From positions 1-64,000 of the forward strand of contig NTJZ01000013.1 of the NCBI GenBank assembly GCA_002457215.1: a DNA stretch of 64,000 bases, read 5' to 3'. Under the pieces are notes generated by a model. That model saw only the letters and a list, made by a program, of their open reading frames with translations. It was not told the origin of the DNA and did no database searches. Below, piece by piece: positions 35,047-43,943 of this stretch. Made by a program: the position numbers and the translations under genes. Numbering within the stretch: position 1 is the stretch's first letter; every line of letters starts with the position of its first letter. This stretch comes from OM182 bacterium MED-G28. Its GTDB lineage: Bacteria > Pseudomonadota > Gammaproteobacteria > Pseudomonadales > Pseudohongiellaceae.

Positions 35047-35390
35047 ATCAGCCTGAATATAAAAGATCAATTAGATCTGCTCTAAACATTTCCAGCATTC
35101 GACGATCTGACCTGAAATTATTAGTTGAATCAGGGTCAATGATCCTCAAATTCTTCTTTTCCCAGCACAAACAAAAGAACAACTGAACATGTGATGTTGA
35201 TCGCTAATAATGTAGTCAAGCGAAAGTACTCCAGGATACGGTTCTCTTCGCAAAATTGCTTTATGCTGATAACTGAACCCAAAACTAGAGAGGCCTGTTG
35301 CGCAAGAAAGTGAAACGACCCATGGTTCTATGGTAGTTTTTAGCTTGAAGACTCAGAGTTAGAGAGTGCAACTAGGTAAGGATTAACAGC
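35047..35390. other. 344-base stretch without a gene
   Basis: Lies between the methyltransferase and the molybdopterin subunit gene. No ORF, RNA or strong promoter was seen, and no sequence recalling the missing Fe-S or FAD subunits of the adjacent enzyme. Confidence 0.5.
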
Positions 35391-37697
35391 ATGCAAAAGT
35401 TTGGAATTGGTCAGCCGGCAACAAGAATTGAAGACAATCGTTTTTTGTCCGGCAAGGGGAGCTATGTCGAAGATATAAACATAAAAGGACAGACCTACGC
35501 AGCATTTGTGCGATCACCTCATGCTCATGCCACCATTTCCTCGATAAACATATCAGAAGCCAATTCCCTCCCTGGTGTACTAGGTATATTCACCGTTGAA
35601 GATTTGAAAGCAGATGGCATAGGCAATCTACCTTGCGCTGCGCCTGCTATGAACAAGGACGGAACACCTTGCGTAATGCCTCCTCGTCCGGCATTGGCAG
35701 AAGGTCGTGTTCGACATGTTGGTGATGCTGTTGCAGTAGTTGTTGCAGAAACTCGCGAACAGGCATTAGATGCGGCAGAACAAGTTTGGGTGGAATATGA
35801 GTTACTAGCCGCGGTTGTGGAAACCGACAAGGCGATGAATGCAGGCTCGAACCTAGTATGGAAAGAAGCTCAGGAAAATCAATGTTTCGATTGGGAAGCG
35901 GGCGAAGCAGAAGCTACGGAACAGGCATTTTCGGCTGCGAAGCACATTGCAGAGCTGGATTTAATTAATAATCGCGTTGTACCAACTTCAATGGAAACAC
36001 GTGGCGCAATTGCTTCTATTGAAACAGAAACAGGTCGTCTGACTCTGCATGTGTCCTGTCAAGGTGTGCATGTCATGCGGCGCTTGCTCGCCACTCAAAT
36101 TTTTAATGTTGCGGAAGAAGAAATTCATGTGATCTGCAATGATGTGGGCGGCGGTTTCGGCATGAAAATCTTTTTGTTTCCAGAGTATGTTTGCACACTC
36201 TATGCCGCCCGCAAATTTGGCCGCGCCGTCAAATGGATTTCTGATCGCAATGAAGCATTCGTCAGCGATAGTCATGGGCGGGATCATGTTACCCGCATGC
36301 AGCTCGCTCTAGACCAAAATGCCAAGATACTTGGATTAAAAGTAAATACTGTAGCTAATCTTGGAGCTTACTTATCAAATTTTGCACCCTTTGTTGCTAC
36401 TGCCGCTGGTGTACCTATGTTGGTGGGCTGCTATGCAATACCTACTGCCTACGTCGAAATACAAGGGGTTTTTACCAACACTACACCGGTAGATGCCTAT
36501 CGCGGTGCTGGGCGACCGGAAGCGATCTATGCCATCGAGCGATTATTGGATGCTGCCGCGTTCGACTTAGGCTTGTCACCGGCGGAAATACGTAGACGTA
36601 ACTTTATAACGCCAGAGGCAATGCCATACTCCACTGCTCTGGGTGCTACTTATGACTCTGGCGAATTTCAAAATAATTTAGAAGATGCTCTAGAGATGTC
36701 TGATTGGAATAACTTTGATTCACGGCGAACTTCTGCGAAAACTCGAGGAAAACTTTTAGGCATCGGCTTAGCTAGTTACATCGAAAAATGTGCTGGCGGC
36801 TCTCCGGAACAAGCTCGACTGGAAGTTTCAGCGGAAGGACATGTCACCTTATACATTGGAACATTATCAAATGGCCAAGGCCATGAAACCGCATTTCGCC
36901 AAATCCTATGTGAATGTCTTGGCGTTGCCTTCGAAAATGTATCAATCGTGCAAGGAGATTCAGACCTAATAGAAACTGGCGGAGGAACCATGGGATCACG
37001 GTCAGTCCCTGTAGGTGGATCTGCCATTGGTGCAGCTTCAAAAAAAATAATAGATAAGGCCAAAGAAACCGCCGCCGAACTTATGGAATCCGCAGTTAGT
37101 GATATCGAATTCGATGGTGGTGAATTTAGAATTGTTGGGACTGATAGAGTTCAAAGTTTTAATGAAGTAGCAAAAGCCGCTGCAGCGGACTCGGGAGTTG
37201 CTTTCGATGAAAAGGAAACCTTCACCCCTGATGAAGCCACTTATCCGAACGGTACACATATCTGCGAACTAGAGATCGACGAGGCCACCGGCGAAATCGA
37301 ATTAGTTGATTATTCAGTGGTAGATGATTTCGGCAAAGTCATAAATCCTCTTCTATTAGAAGGCCAGGTGCACGGCGGTATCGCCCAAGGACTGGGTCAG
37401 GCTTTACTGGAAAGCTGCGAGTACGAAAAGGAATCTGGACAGTTGTTGTCAGCAAGTTTTATGGACTACACCATGCCCCGAGCCGATGACTTTCCGCCGA
37501 TACGATTCAACCGCAATGAAGTACCCTGCACCACCAATCCGTTAGGCATAAAAGGTGCCGGAGAAGCCGGCGCAATCGGCGCACCTCCAGCTATAATTAA
37601 TGCAATTGTTAATGCGTTAAGTGATTACGGAGTCCGTCATGTAGATATGCCGGTTACGCCAAACAAACTTTGGGGCTTGATGCAAAGCAGAAACTAA
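35391..37697 (+). CDS. Xanthine dehydrogenase family molybdopterin-binding (large) subunit, CoxL-like
   Basis: A 768-residue molybdenum hydroxylase large subunit of the aldehyde/CO dehydrogenase branch. It opens with IGQPATRIEDNRFLSGKGSY. Family motifs: ICNDVGGGFGMK, AYRGAGRPEA, GTLSNGQGHETAFRQI, GGGTMGSRSVPVGG and the catalytic Glu in GIKGAGEAGAIGAPP (Glu725). It lacks the AYRCSFR loop of true CO dehydrogenase, so it more likely hydroxylates an aldehyde or heterocycle. The usual small 2Fe-2S and FAD subunits are absent on both sides, as are molybdenum cofactor or maturation genes. AAGGATT precedes the ATG and a terminator follows. Confidence 0.9.
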   Translation: MQKFGIGQPATRIEDNRFLSGKGSYVEDINIKGQTYAAFVRSPHAHATISSINISEANSLPGVLGIFTVEDLKADGIGNLPCAAPAMNKDGTPCVMPPRPALAEGRVRHVGDAVAVVVAETREQALDAAEQVWVEYELLAAVVETDKAMNAGSNLVWKEAQENQCFDWEAGEAEATEQAFSAAKHIAELDLINNRVVPTSMETRGAIASIETETGRLTLHVSCQGVHVMRRLLATQIFNVAEEEIHVICNDVGGGFGMKIFLFPEYVCTLYAARKFGRAVKWISDRNEAFVSDSHGRDHVTRMQLALDQNAKILGLKVNTVANLGAYLSNFAPFVATAAGVPMLVGCYAIPTAYVEIQGVFTNTTPVDAYRGAGRPEAIYAIERLLDAAAFDLGLSPAEIRRRNFITPEAMPYSTALGATYDSGEFQNNLEDALEMSDWNNFDSRRTSAKTRGKLLGIGLASYIEKCAGGSPEQARLEVSAEGHVTLYIGTLSNGQGHETAFRQILCECLGVAFENVSIVQGDSDLIETGGGTMGSRSVPVGGSAIGAASKKIIDKAKETAAELMESAVSDIEFDGGEFRIVGTDRVQSFNEVAKAAAADSGVAFDEKETFTPDEATYPNGTHICELEIDEATGEIELVDYSVVDDFGKVINPLLLEGQVHGGIAQGLGQALLESCEYEKESGQLLSASFMDYTMPRADDFPPIRFNRNEVPCTTNPLGIKGAGEAGAIGAPPAIINAIVNALSDYGVRHVDMPVTPNKLWGLMQSRN

Positions 37698-37770
37698 TTG
37701 GGCAATCTTAGACTGCGCCTGCTAAGAGCGATGACTAACTTTTTGATTGGGCAGTACCCAAAACCAAGAT

Positions 37771-37796
37771 AAAGCCGTCGTCGGCTTTGCTTTTTT
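37771..37796 (+). terminator. Rho-independent terminator after the molybdopterin subunit gene
   Basis: Stem AAAGCCG/CGGCTTT (37771-37777 with 37782-37788), loop TCGT, followed after GC by a six-T tract. Confidence 0.75.
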
Positions 37797-37817
37797 GGCA
37801 GACATGAATAACATTAA

Positions 37818-38780
37818 TTAATGACGGTGGATAAACTTGTGTAGATCAGGTTTTATTGTGTCAGCGACATAGATTACACCGCCAGGCGCAAGAGTCATGT
37901 AATGGGCCTCACCAAATTCACCGAGCTTTTTCCCAGGTTCACCAGTTGCTGCAACAACTTTGCCATTTTTATCCAGCTTCAAAATCTCCCCTGCAAACCC
38001 ACTCACCATCCACAAGGTGCCTTCTTCATCGAAGTGTAATCCGCAGGGCCAGCCTTTATAATGCCATTCCTTAAGGTAAGCTCCTTCATCGTCAAATATT
38101 TGAATGCGGCGATTCTGGCGATCTGCAACATAAATCAGCCCCTCACCGTCTACAACGATTGAATGAGGGGTATCGAATTGACCAGGCCCTGTGCCCGACC
38201 CACCCCATTTCTTCATAAAACGACCCATTCGATCATATTTTAATAATTGTGGTGTACCTCGGCCATGACCAACCAAGATAAAAACTTCACCTTCATCATT
38301 TATGGTTAAATCCGTCGGCTCAAACAGTAATCCATCTTCTGGTTCTCCAGCTTCGCCCATTTTGCCAATAGTAAGCAGCACTTCGCCATCGAGATTCATT
38401 TTTCGTACGGTGTGCCCATTAACGTCTGTGGTCCATATGTTGCCTTCAGGATCAAGACGCATACCATGTGGCCGCACGTAATCCCCCTGCCCCCAGGTTC
38501 GCAGTAGCCGACCCCGTGGATCGAACTCCATTAGAGGGTTTGGACCACGATTGAAAAGAATCAAATGATTGTCTTTAGTCCATACAACACTAGAGGATGC
38601 TCCTAACTCGACGCCTGAAGGAATTTTTAACCCATGCTGCACTGGGACATATCCCAGATCTGGAGCAAGCTCCATTTGCAAAGGATCTGGACCTTCCAGT
38701 ACCTGAGCTCGCACACCCAAGGAAAAACCCAATGCAATAGTTGTGCTGAGGGCAATTATCTTGAATTGCTTAAACTTCAT
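37818..38780 (-). CDS. Exported NHL-repeat protein (paralogue 3)
   Basis: A 320-residue periplasmic propeller. ATG 38780 follows GGAGAACTAAGT; the longer frame (to 38837) overlaps the upstream gene. Signal peptide ends near VRAQ. Six blades are visible, for example GMRLDPEGNIWTTDVNGH, DLTINDEGEVFILVGHG, SIVVDGEGLIYVADRQNR and MTLAPGGVIYVADTIKP. One Cys (WPCGLHF) only. It is 25 bases downstream of the DLQGV paralogue, so the two form an operon, linking an NHL propeller with a DLQGV protein. Confidence 0.85.
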   Translation of the reverse strand: MKFKQFKIIALSTTIALGFSLGVRAQVLEGPDPLQMELAPDLGYVPVQHGLKIPSGVELGASSSVVWTKDNHLILFNRGPNPLMEFDPRGRLLRTWGQGDYVRPHGMRLDPEGNIWTTDVNGHTVRKMNLDGEVLLTIGKMGEAGEPEDGLLFEPTDLTINDEGEVFILVGHGRGTPQLLKYDRMGRFMKKWGGSGTGPGQFDTPHSIVVDGEGLIYVADRQNRRIQIFDDEGAYLKEWHYKGWPCGLHFDEEGTLWMVSGFAGEILKLDKNGKVVAATGEPGKKLGEFGEAHYMTLAPGGVIYVADTIKPDLHKFIHRH

Positions 38781-38805
38781 ACTTAGTTCTCCAAACCAAT
38801 GCGTT

Positions 38806-39792
38806 CTAATCGTCGTCTTTCGGCGTACCGTTTCCATTCATTCCCATAGATTCATAACGTCGCCATCCCGCAAGAATACCAACCATTCCATGATTACCTT
38901 CATGACAGGCGTATTCATAGACAGGGTCTTCAATTTGACGTAAAGGGAATTTCGCAGACCAGGGCTGATCCCAAGAAAGCGGATCTTCGATAGTGAAATC
39001 ATATTCCAGAGTGTTAGCACCAATACGCCGGATGCGTTCTTCCAACACCATTTTTTCGGAAGCCCCGCGACCATTGTCATGATAGTAAAAATGCTGGGTT
39101 TTAATGACCAATGTGTCACCTTCAAACCGGGCAATGGCGTCACCATCCCATTTCAACACTTTTGTTTGATGTTCATCATCGAAGCGAATGATGCGCGCTC
39201 GATGGATCATCTCACTCAAAATCATGATGTGATCTTCGGTTTGCACGATTTGAATATTGTTATTGTAAGCGCCTGGCACTATAGGTGGTCCTGCACCTCC
39301 ACTCATCAAACACCTGTCTGCCAAAGTTCGACCTTCAGGACCAATGCTAAGACGTCTGTTTTCGGCCCTCACCTGAGCCCTTTTCCTGCCCATTTCGTTT
39401 AAGGGAGGCAAACGACCATTTGGCGGATCATAAATCAGTGACGTTCTGCGATCGGCGACGGTGTTCTCACCACGCTCATACCAGAAATTATTGTAGGAAA
39501 TTACCCCTGGCGGATAGCCAGCACCACCAACAGAATCGATGATGAGGTCCCGATTCTGACGACGAAGTTCGAATTCTTCCCATTCTACTGCCTGCTCGGG
39601 GGTGAGTGTTTCCAGGTGCTCTAACTCTCTCGGGCGGTTCAACGGAGTAATGGTGCGATAGGTGTAGACACCCTGCAGATCTGGATGCCCAAATTCGGTA
39701 AGAGGAGTATCAGATGATTGGGCGGACGCTATAGGAACAACTATCAGGCCACCTAGAGCTATGCTTAAAAGAAAGATCACTTTGGTGCTCAT
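38806..39792 (-). CDS. Exported DLQGV-family protein (paralogue 2)
   Basis: A 328-residue secreted protein (signal peptide cut near ASAQ). It shares with the gene at 21136 HPDLQGVYTYRTITPLNRP, YNNFWYERG, RRTSLIYDPPNGRLPPL, RTLADRCLMSGGAGPPIVP, YNNNIQIVQTEDHIMILSEM, RFEGDTLVIKTQHF and YEYACHEGNHGMVGIL. The strict retention of DRC, YNNN, EMxHxAR and ACHEGN suggests a functional site. GGAGGATTCA precedes the ATG. A weak promoter (TTGAAA, then TAATTT after 16 bases, 39872-39845 on this strand) lies upstream. It is first gene of the operon with the NHL protein. Confidence 0.82.
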   Translation of the reverse strand: MSTKVIFLLSIALGGLIVVPIASAQSSDTPLTEFGHPDLQGVYTYRTITPLNRPRELEHLETLTPEQAVEWEEFELRRQNRDLIIDSVGGAGYPPGVISYNNFWYERGENTVADRRTSLIYDPPNGRLPPLNEMGRKRAQVRAENRRLSIGPEGRTLADRCLMSGGAGPPIVPGAYNNNIQIVQTEDHIMILSEMIHRARIIRFDDEHQTKVLKWDGDAIARFEGDTLVIKTQHFYYHDNGRGASEKMVLEERIRRIGANTLEYDFTIEDPLSWDQPWSAKFPLRQIEDPVYEYACHEGNHGMVGILAGWRRYESMGMNGNGTPKDDD

Positions 39793-40017
39793 TGAATCCT
39801 CCGTGCTCTGGTTATTGTTAATCGGAAGAGAACTTTAACCTATCAAATTACGCTACTGACATAATTTTTCAAGTGAAATATAAGTCACAGGTGTCTTAGT
39901 AACACTATGCCAAAGCTGCTTTGGTCCTGATTAAATTCTCAAGCGAAGAAATTATCGAAGAAAACTTCATGAAGCCAGAGTGGGATTATGAAACTCAGAA
40001 TTTTGAAAAAAAGGTCG

Positions 40018-42249
40018 TTAAAATGTACCACTCACTTTAAGCGAAAAGGACCTACCAAAATCCCGACACATGTACTCCACTTCTTCCAGTATATTGTCAG
40101 CTATGTTTCCTACGTAACGAATACGATCTCTGCACACTTGCACATCTGCAAGATTCCGTGCATCCAAGCGAAAAGTCACATCATCAAATGCAATAAATTC
40201 CAGAAAGCCAGTGAAGTATGGATCTGCGTGATCATTTTCGATGTCTTCGATGTCCCAGCGCTTAGTTCCACCGTCAATACGATTACGCATTTCGATGCCG
40301 TAGTTTAAACGCCACTGCGGTATGTCGTGGCGAAAGCCCCAATTAAATTCACCACGATGGTAATTATTAAAGCGACGAGTTTCATTGAGAAAAGAATCTG
40401 TTACCCAGGAATCTCGAACATTGGCACTAGTAGTAAACAACACATTAGGCATACCAAGGCGGGAAAGCCGTACGCTGCCTTTGATTTCAAACACCTGCAT
40501 ATCGCCAGTGCCAATATTACCAGCGGCAGATCTTAGATCGTTGGGCCCAGGAGAAACATCGATACGCTGCAAGAGATCTTTATGGCGATGATGGTAGAAA
40601 TTTGCGCTCACTACACCTTGATCATCTGGGAGTCGATATTCCGCCAATAAGTTGTAGTTCCACCAGTAATCTGGCCGGAGGTTAGAATTGCCGGCCAAGG
40701 TATTTGAGTCTTCATCGTCTTGATCGCTGGTAGCAACAAAATCTGTGAAGCTTAATTGCCTGACAACTTTTTCTATCAGCACTCGAAGTTGTAGTTGTGG
40801 CGTGACATCAAATCGATAATCCAACTTTGGCTTAAAGAAATTAAAGTCTCGACTATTGCTAACATCTCCGCTCATTGAGATTTCAGATGTCTCATAAACA
40901 AGAGAAGTTTCTAGAGACATACGGGGACTAATGCGCCAATTGTGAATCGCAAAGGGCTCATAACGAACTTCTTCTACCCGCGTGTTGGCGTTAGGAATAT
41001 TTACTGGAGATAAACCTCCAAAAGCTTGAGAAGGTGCCTCACTGCCCGAGAGAAGCCCCAGCGCCAAGTTTGAATCTAAAATAGTTTGAGCGCGCTCCGC
41101 ACCAACTTCCACATCCTGCCCACCAAAGAGATTCATCGTGTATGAACCGCGCATTATCCGTTCTTCCAGAATACTTCCTGTATCGAGAAATAGGTTTTTC
41201 TCTTCGCTGCCATTTTCCAAAATATCCCAGCGTTCGCGAGTATTGGCGGTGTCGTTTTTATTAGCAATAACAAGTATTTTGAAACGATTACCATCGTCAC
41301 GACGATATTCGTAGTCACCACCTATTTCCCAGTTCGTTTTTGTTCCAGGAATGTCTTCTCTTTCATAATCGTGTAGCAACGAACCCCCGCGAAGATCAAC
41401 GGTCAATCTTTCCACTTCTGTCGGGTCGTCGTCCTCAGCAATCAAGGCATTGAATCGCAAACTACTTTTAGTATTTAGTTGATAATCTAGATTAGTCGAT
41501 AAGGTGTAAGTGGTGTTATCTCGAATTCGCTCTTCGTCAATAAAATCGTTGGGCAATTCGCCAGGGAGAATGCTATTTTCTCTAAGCTGTGTGAAATTGT
41601 AATTAGGCACGGCTGAAGCGTTTACGATAAAGTTCAGGTCGCCTGTTTGACCTGCGTAAGTTAGTGATCCGCCAGGTTCGGAATTGTTATCGGAATAATA
41701 ATTCGCATTTACTTCATAATTAATCGAGGTGTTTGATATCTCCTCAAAAAGTACGATATTGGCTATCTGCGTGCTTCCTCTTACGTCAAGATCTCCAGAG
41801 GTGCCGCGGATGATTTCAATGTAATCAACTTGATCAGCATCGACTCTCCGCAACTGAGTTTCTGTATTATTATTCTTTCCTGCTGTGCGCTTGCCGTTAA
41901 TTAAAATTTGAGTGCCACTGCTGCCACTGCCAAGACCTCGACCGCCACGACTTACATTAGAAAAACTACCACCACTACTGCCACCACGACTGCTGCCACC
42001 GATACTCGATATTTCCATTCCCGGGATCCGGTTCAACATATCTAACGCAGTTACCGGCGCATATTCGGAAAAATAAGCGAAGGGATAAACAACCGTAGAG
42101 TCATCTCCTACATTCTCTTGTGCCCAGGCATTCAGCGAAAAAGAAACGACTAACATCACCGGCAGAAAAAGACGAGAAATTTGTATGGCGAGTGTTTTGG
42201 GCAAGCTTTCTGAGATACTGCCTCGCGAAATCCTTATACGCACCTTCAA
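40018..42249 (-). CDS. TonB-dependent receptor with Gly/Ser/Arg-rich plug insert (paralogue 2)
   Basis: A 743-residue outer-membrane receptor related along its whole length to the one at 8985. Shared: signal peptide ending AWAQENVGD, TonB box-like STVVYPFA, LNRIPG, ILINGKRTAGKNN, IEIIRGTSGDLDVRG, GAERAQTILDSNLALGL, VRYEPFAIHNW and the C-terminal VSGTF with two Cys in the last 40 residues (VCRDRIRYVG and YMCRDFG). The Gly/Ser/Arg-rich insert (about 71-110) differs in sequence but not in place. The start is TTG at 42249 with AGGAAG upstream; no other upstream start gives a complete signal peptide. Upstream lie a -10 like TATACT and palindromes. Confidence 0.9.
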   Translation of the reverse strand: MKVRIRISRGSISESLPKTLAIQISRLFLPVMLVVSFSLNAWAQENVGDDSTVVYPFAYFSEYAPVTALDMLNRIPGMEISSIGGSSRGGSSGGSFSNVSRGGRGLGSGSSGTQILINGKRTAGKNNNTETQLRRVDADQVDYIEIIRGTSGDLDVRGSTQIANIVLFEEISNTSINYEVNANYYSDNNSEPGGSLTYAGQTGDLNFIVNASAVPNYNFTQLRENSILPGELPNDFIDEERIRDNTTYTLSTNLDYQLNTKSSLRFNALIAEDDDPTEVERLTVDLRGGSLLHDYEREDIPGTKTNWEIGGDYEYRRDDGNRFKILVIANKNDTANTRERWDILENGSEEKNLFLDTGSILEERIMRGSYTMNLFGGQDVEVGAERAQTILDSNLALGLLSGSEAPSQAFGGLSPVNIPNANTRVEEVRYEPFAIHNWRISPRMSLETSLVYETSEISMSGDVSNSRDFNFFKPKLDYRFDVTPQLQLRVLIEKVVRQLSFTDFVATSDQDDEDSNTLAGNSNLRPDYWWNYNLLAEYRLPDDQGVVSANFYHHRHKDLLQRIDVSPGPNDLRSAAGNIGTGDMQVFEIKGSVRLSRLGMPNVLFTTSANVRDSWVTDSFLNETRRFNNYHRGEFNWGFRHDIPQWRLNYGIEMRNRIDGGTKRWDIEDIENDHADPYFTGFLEFIAFDDVTFRLDARNLADVQVCRDRIRYVGNIADNILEEVEYMCRDFGRSFSLKVSGTF

Positions 42250-42582
42250 AATATCTTCCTAAAGAGTAAATCTAATTTAAATAGAATAGATCGGCGCAGT
42301 ATACGTAAGTCTTACCCGAGCAACTGTGACATTTTGCAAGTACTAATTATTTTTTTGGAGTGCTCAGGCGATTGAAAGAGGAAGTTTAGTAATTACTAAA
42401 CTAGCAGTAGTTTTTAAGAACGCGGCTTTTAAGATGTAACGGCATAAACAAGATCCTTGTTTTACTGACTACACCTCTTGCTAGCTTGAATACATTGCAG
42501 GCTCTATCATAAACCGAAATTTCTTTGCCATAGCTAAGTTAATCTATTACGTGTAACTCAATTGATCTCTGTGTTTACAGAT
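42250..42582. other. 333-base intergenic region with receptor promoter elements
   Basis: No gene. On the minus strand, a -10 like TATACT (complement of 42298-42303) is preceded by GTAAG-T-CTTAC (42305-42315), an 11-base inverted repeat in the spacer. Further upstream is the 20-bp palindrome at 42383-42402. Together these look like the control region of the TonB receptor at 40018. Confidence 0.45.
42383..42402. promoter_or_regulatory. Perfect 20-bp palindrome upstream of the TonB receptor
   Basis: Half site AGTTTAGTAA is followed directly by its exact complement TTACTAAACT. It lies 134 bases upstream of the receptor start and about 80 bases upstream of the inferred -10. There is no T tract, so an operator is more likely than a terminator. 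No regulator gene is adjacent. Confidence 0.5.
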
Positions 42583-43899
42583 TCAAGCAAGTTCATTCAA
42601 GGATTCTCCTACTGCGTTAATCAAACTATCGATTTGTTCTTTACTAGTTATAAAAGGTGGTGCCAACTGCAAAGTGTCTGCACCCCAGCGCACATAGAAC
42701 CCTTTTTCAAAACACTTTATACCTACCTCAAACGGGCGGCGCAAAGGTTCTCCAGGGTAGTGTTCCATGGTAAGGCCGCCGGCAAACCCATAATTACGAA
42801 TATCAGTGACAAAAGGCGCGGAACGTAAGCTATGAATCGCATCTTCAAACACCGAGGACATCTCTTTTACCTGCTGAACCAAGTTGTCATTTACCAGTAA
42901 ATCGAGAGCTGCGAGGCCCGCTGCGCACGCTACAGGGTGTGCAGAATAGGTATAACCGTGAGGGAACTCCACCATATATTCTGGGCCGCCTTTTTCCATG
43001 TAGGCTTCGTAGATATTCGACCCGACAACTACCGCTCCCAATGGAATTACGCCATTGGTAATTTGTTTAGCCAAAGTCATTATGTCTGGCGTTACACCAA
43101 ACTCTTCTGCTCCAGTTAAAGAACCCATTCGTCCAAACCCAGTAATAACTTCATCAAATATCAAGAGAATATTATGCTTGTCACAGATTGCTCTAAGCCT
43201 GTTTAGATATCCTTTAGGCGGCGGCAATACACCCGAAGTACCAGATAGAGGTTCCACTATCACCGCAGCAATATTGGAAGCATCATGGAGTAAGACCAAT
43301 TCCTCTAACTCGTCAGCCAAATGCGCACCTTGTTCCGGCATACCACGACTAAAAGCATTCTCTGGAAGTAATGTGTGAGGTATATGATCTGAATCGATAG
43401 TTTGCCCAAACAGTTTGCGGTTGAATCCAATTCCACCAACTCCGATACCGCCAAAATTAACGCCATGATAACCTTTGTGGCGACCAATAAACTTAGTCTT
43501 ACTGGGCTGACCTTGGTTACGCCAGTATCCCCGAGCTATTTTTAACGCAGTGTCTACGGTTTCCGAACCTGAATCAGTAAAAAATACATTATCAAGACCA
43601 GAAGGAGTCAGCTCTACGACTTTATTGGCAAGCTCAAAACTTAAAGGATGACCGTATTGAAAACCAGGTGAATAATCTAAATTCACGACTTGCTTTGAAA
43701 CTGCTTCGGCTATTTCTTTACGGCTATGGCCAGCGCCACAGGTCCATAGTCCTGATAAACCATCAAAAACCTGCTTACCTTCAGAATCTGTGTAGTAAAG
43801 CCCGTCAGCTGCCACGATTAGTCTAGGATTGTTCTTAAACTGGCGATTAGCAGTAAAAGGCATCCAATGGGCATAAAGTTCTTGCTTATCGATCGTCAC
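42583..43899 (-). CDS. Class III omega-amino acid:pyruvate aminotransferase
   Basis: A 438-residue PLP enzyme moving an amino group from an omega-amino acid or amine to pyruvate. Motifs: HWMPFTANRQF at the N-terminus, typical of beta-alanine:pyruvate transaminases, CGAGHSRKEIAEA, VFFTDSGSETVDTALK (cofactor phosphate site), GRHKGYHGVNFGGI, IFDEVITGFGRMG, and PLP Lys in TLAKQITNGVIPLG. The start is GTG 43899 after GGAGATTGATTAG. It lies 44 bases downstream of a sodium symporter gene, suggesting the pair imports and deaminates a compound such as beta-alanine, GABA or taurine-like amines. That last point is inference. Confidence 0.9.
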   Translation of the reverse strand: MTIDKQELYAHWMPFTANRQFKNNPRLIVAADGLYYTDSEGKQVFDGLSGLWTCGAGHSRKEIAEAVSKQVVNLDYSPGFQYGHPLSFELANKVVELTPSGLDNVFFTDSGSETVDTALKIARGYWRNQGQPSKTKFIGRHKGYHGVNFGGIGVGGIGFNRKLFGQTIDSDHIPHTLLPENAFSRGMPEQGAHLADELEELVLLHDASNIAAVIVEPLSGTSGVLPPPKGYLNRLRAICDKHNILLIFDEVITGFGRMGSLTGAEEFGVTPDIMTLAKQITNGVIPLGAVVVGSNIYEAYMEKGGPEYMVEFPHGYTYSAHPVACAAGLAALDLLVNDNLVQQVKEMSSVFEDAIHSLRSAPFVTDIRNYGFAGGLTMEHYPGEPLRRPFEVGIKCFEKGFYVRWGADTLQLAPPFITSKEQIDSLINAVGESLNELA

Positions 43900-43943
43900 C
43901 TAATCAATCTCCATTAATCTGTTTCAATACTGGGGTTCTAGTT

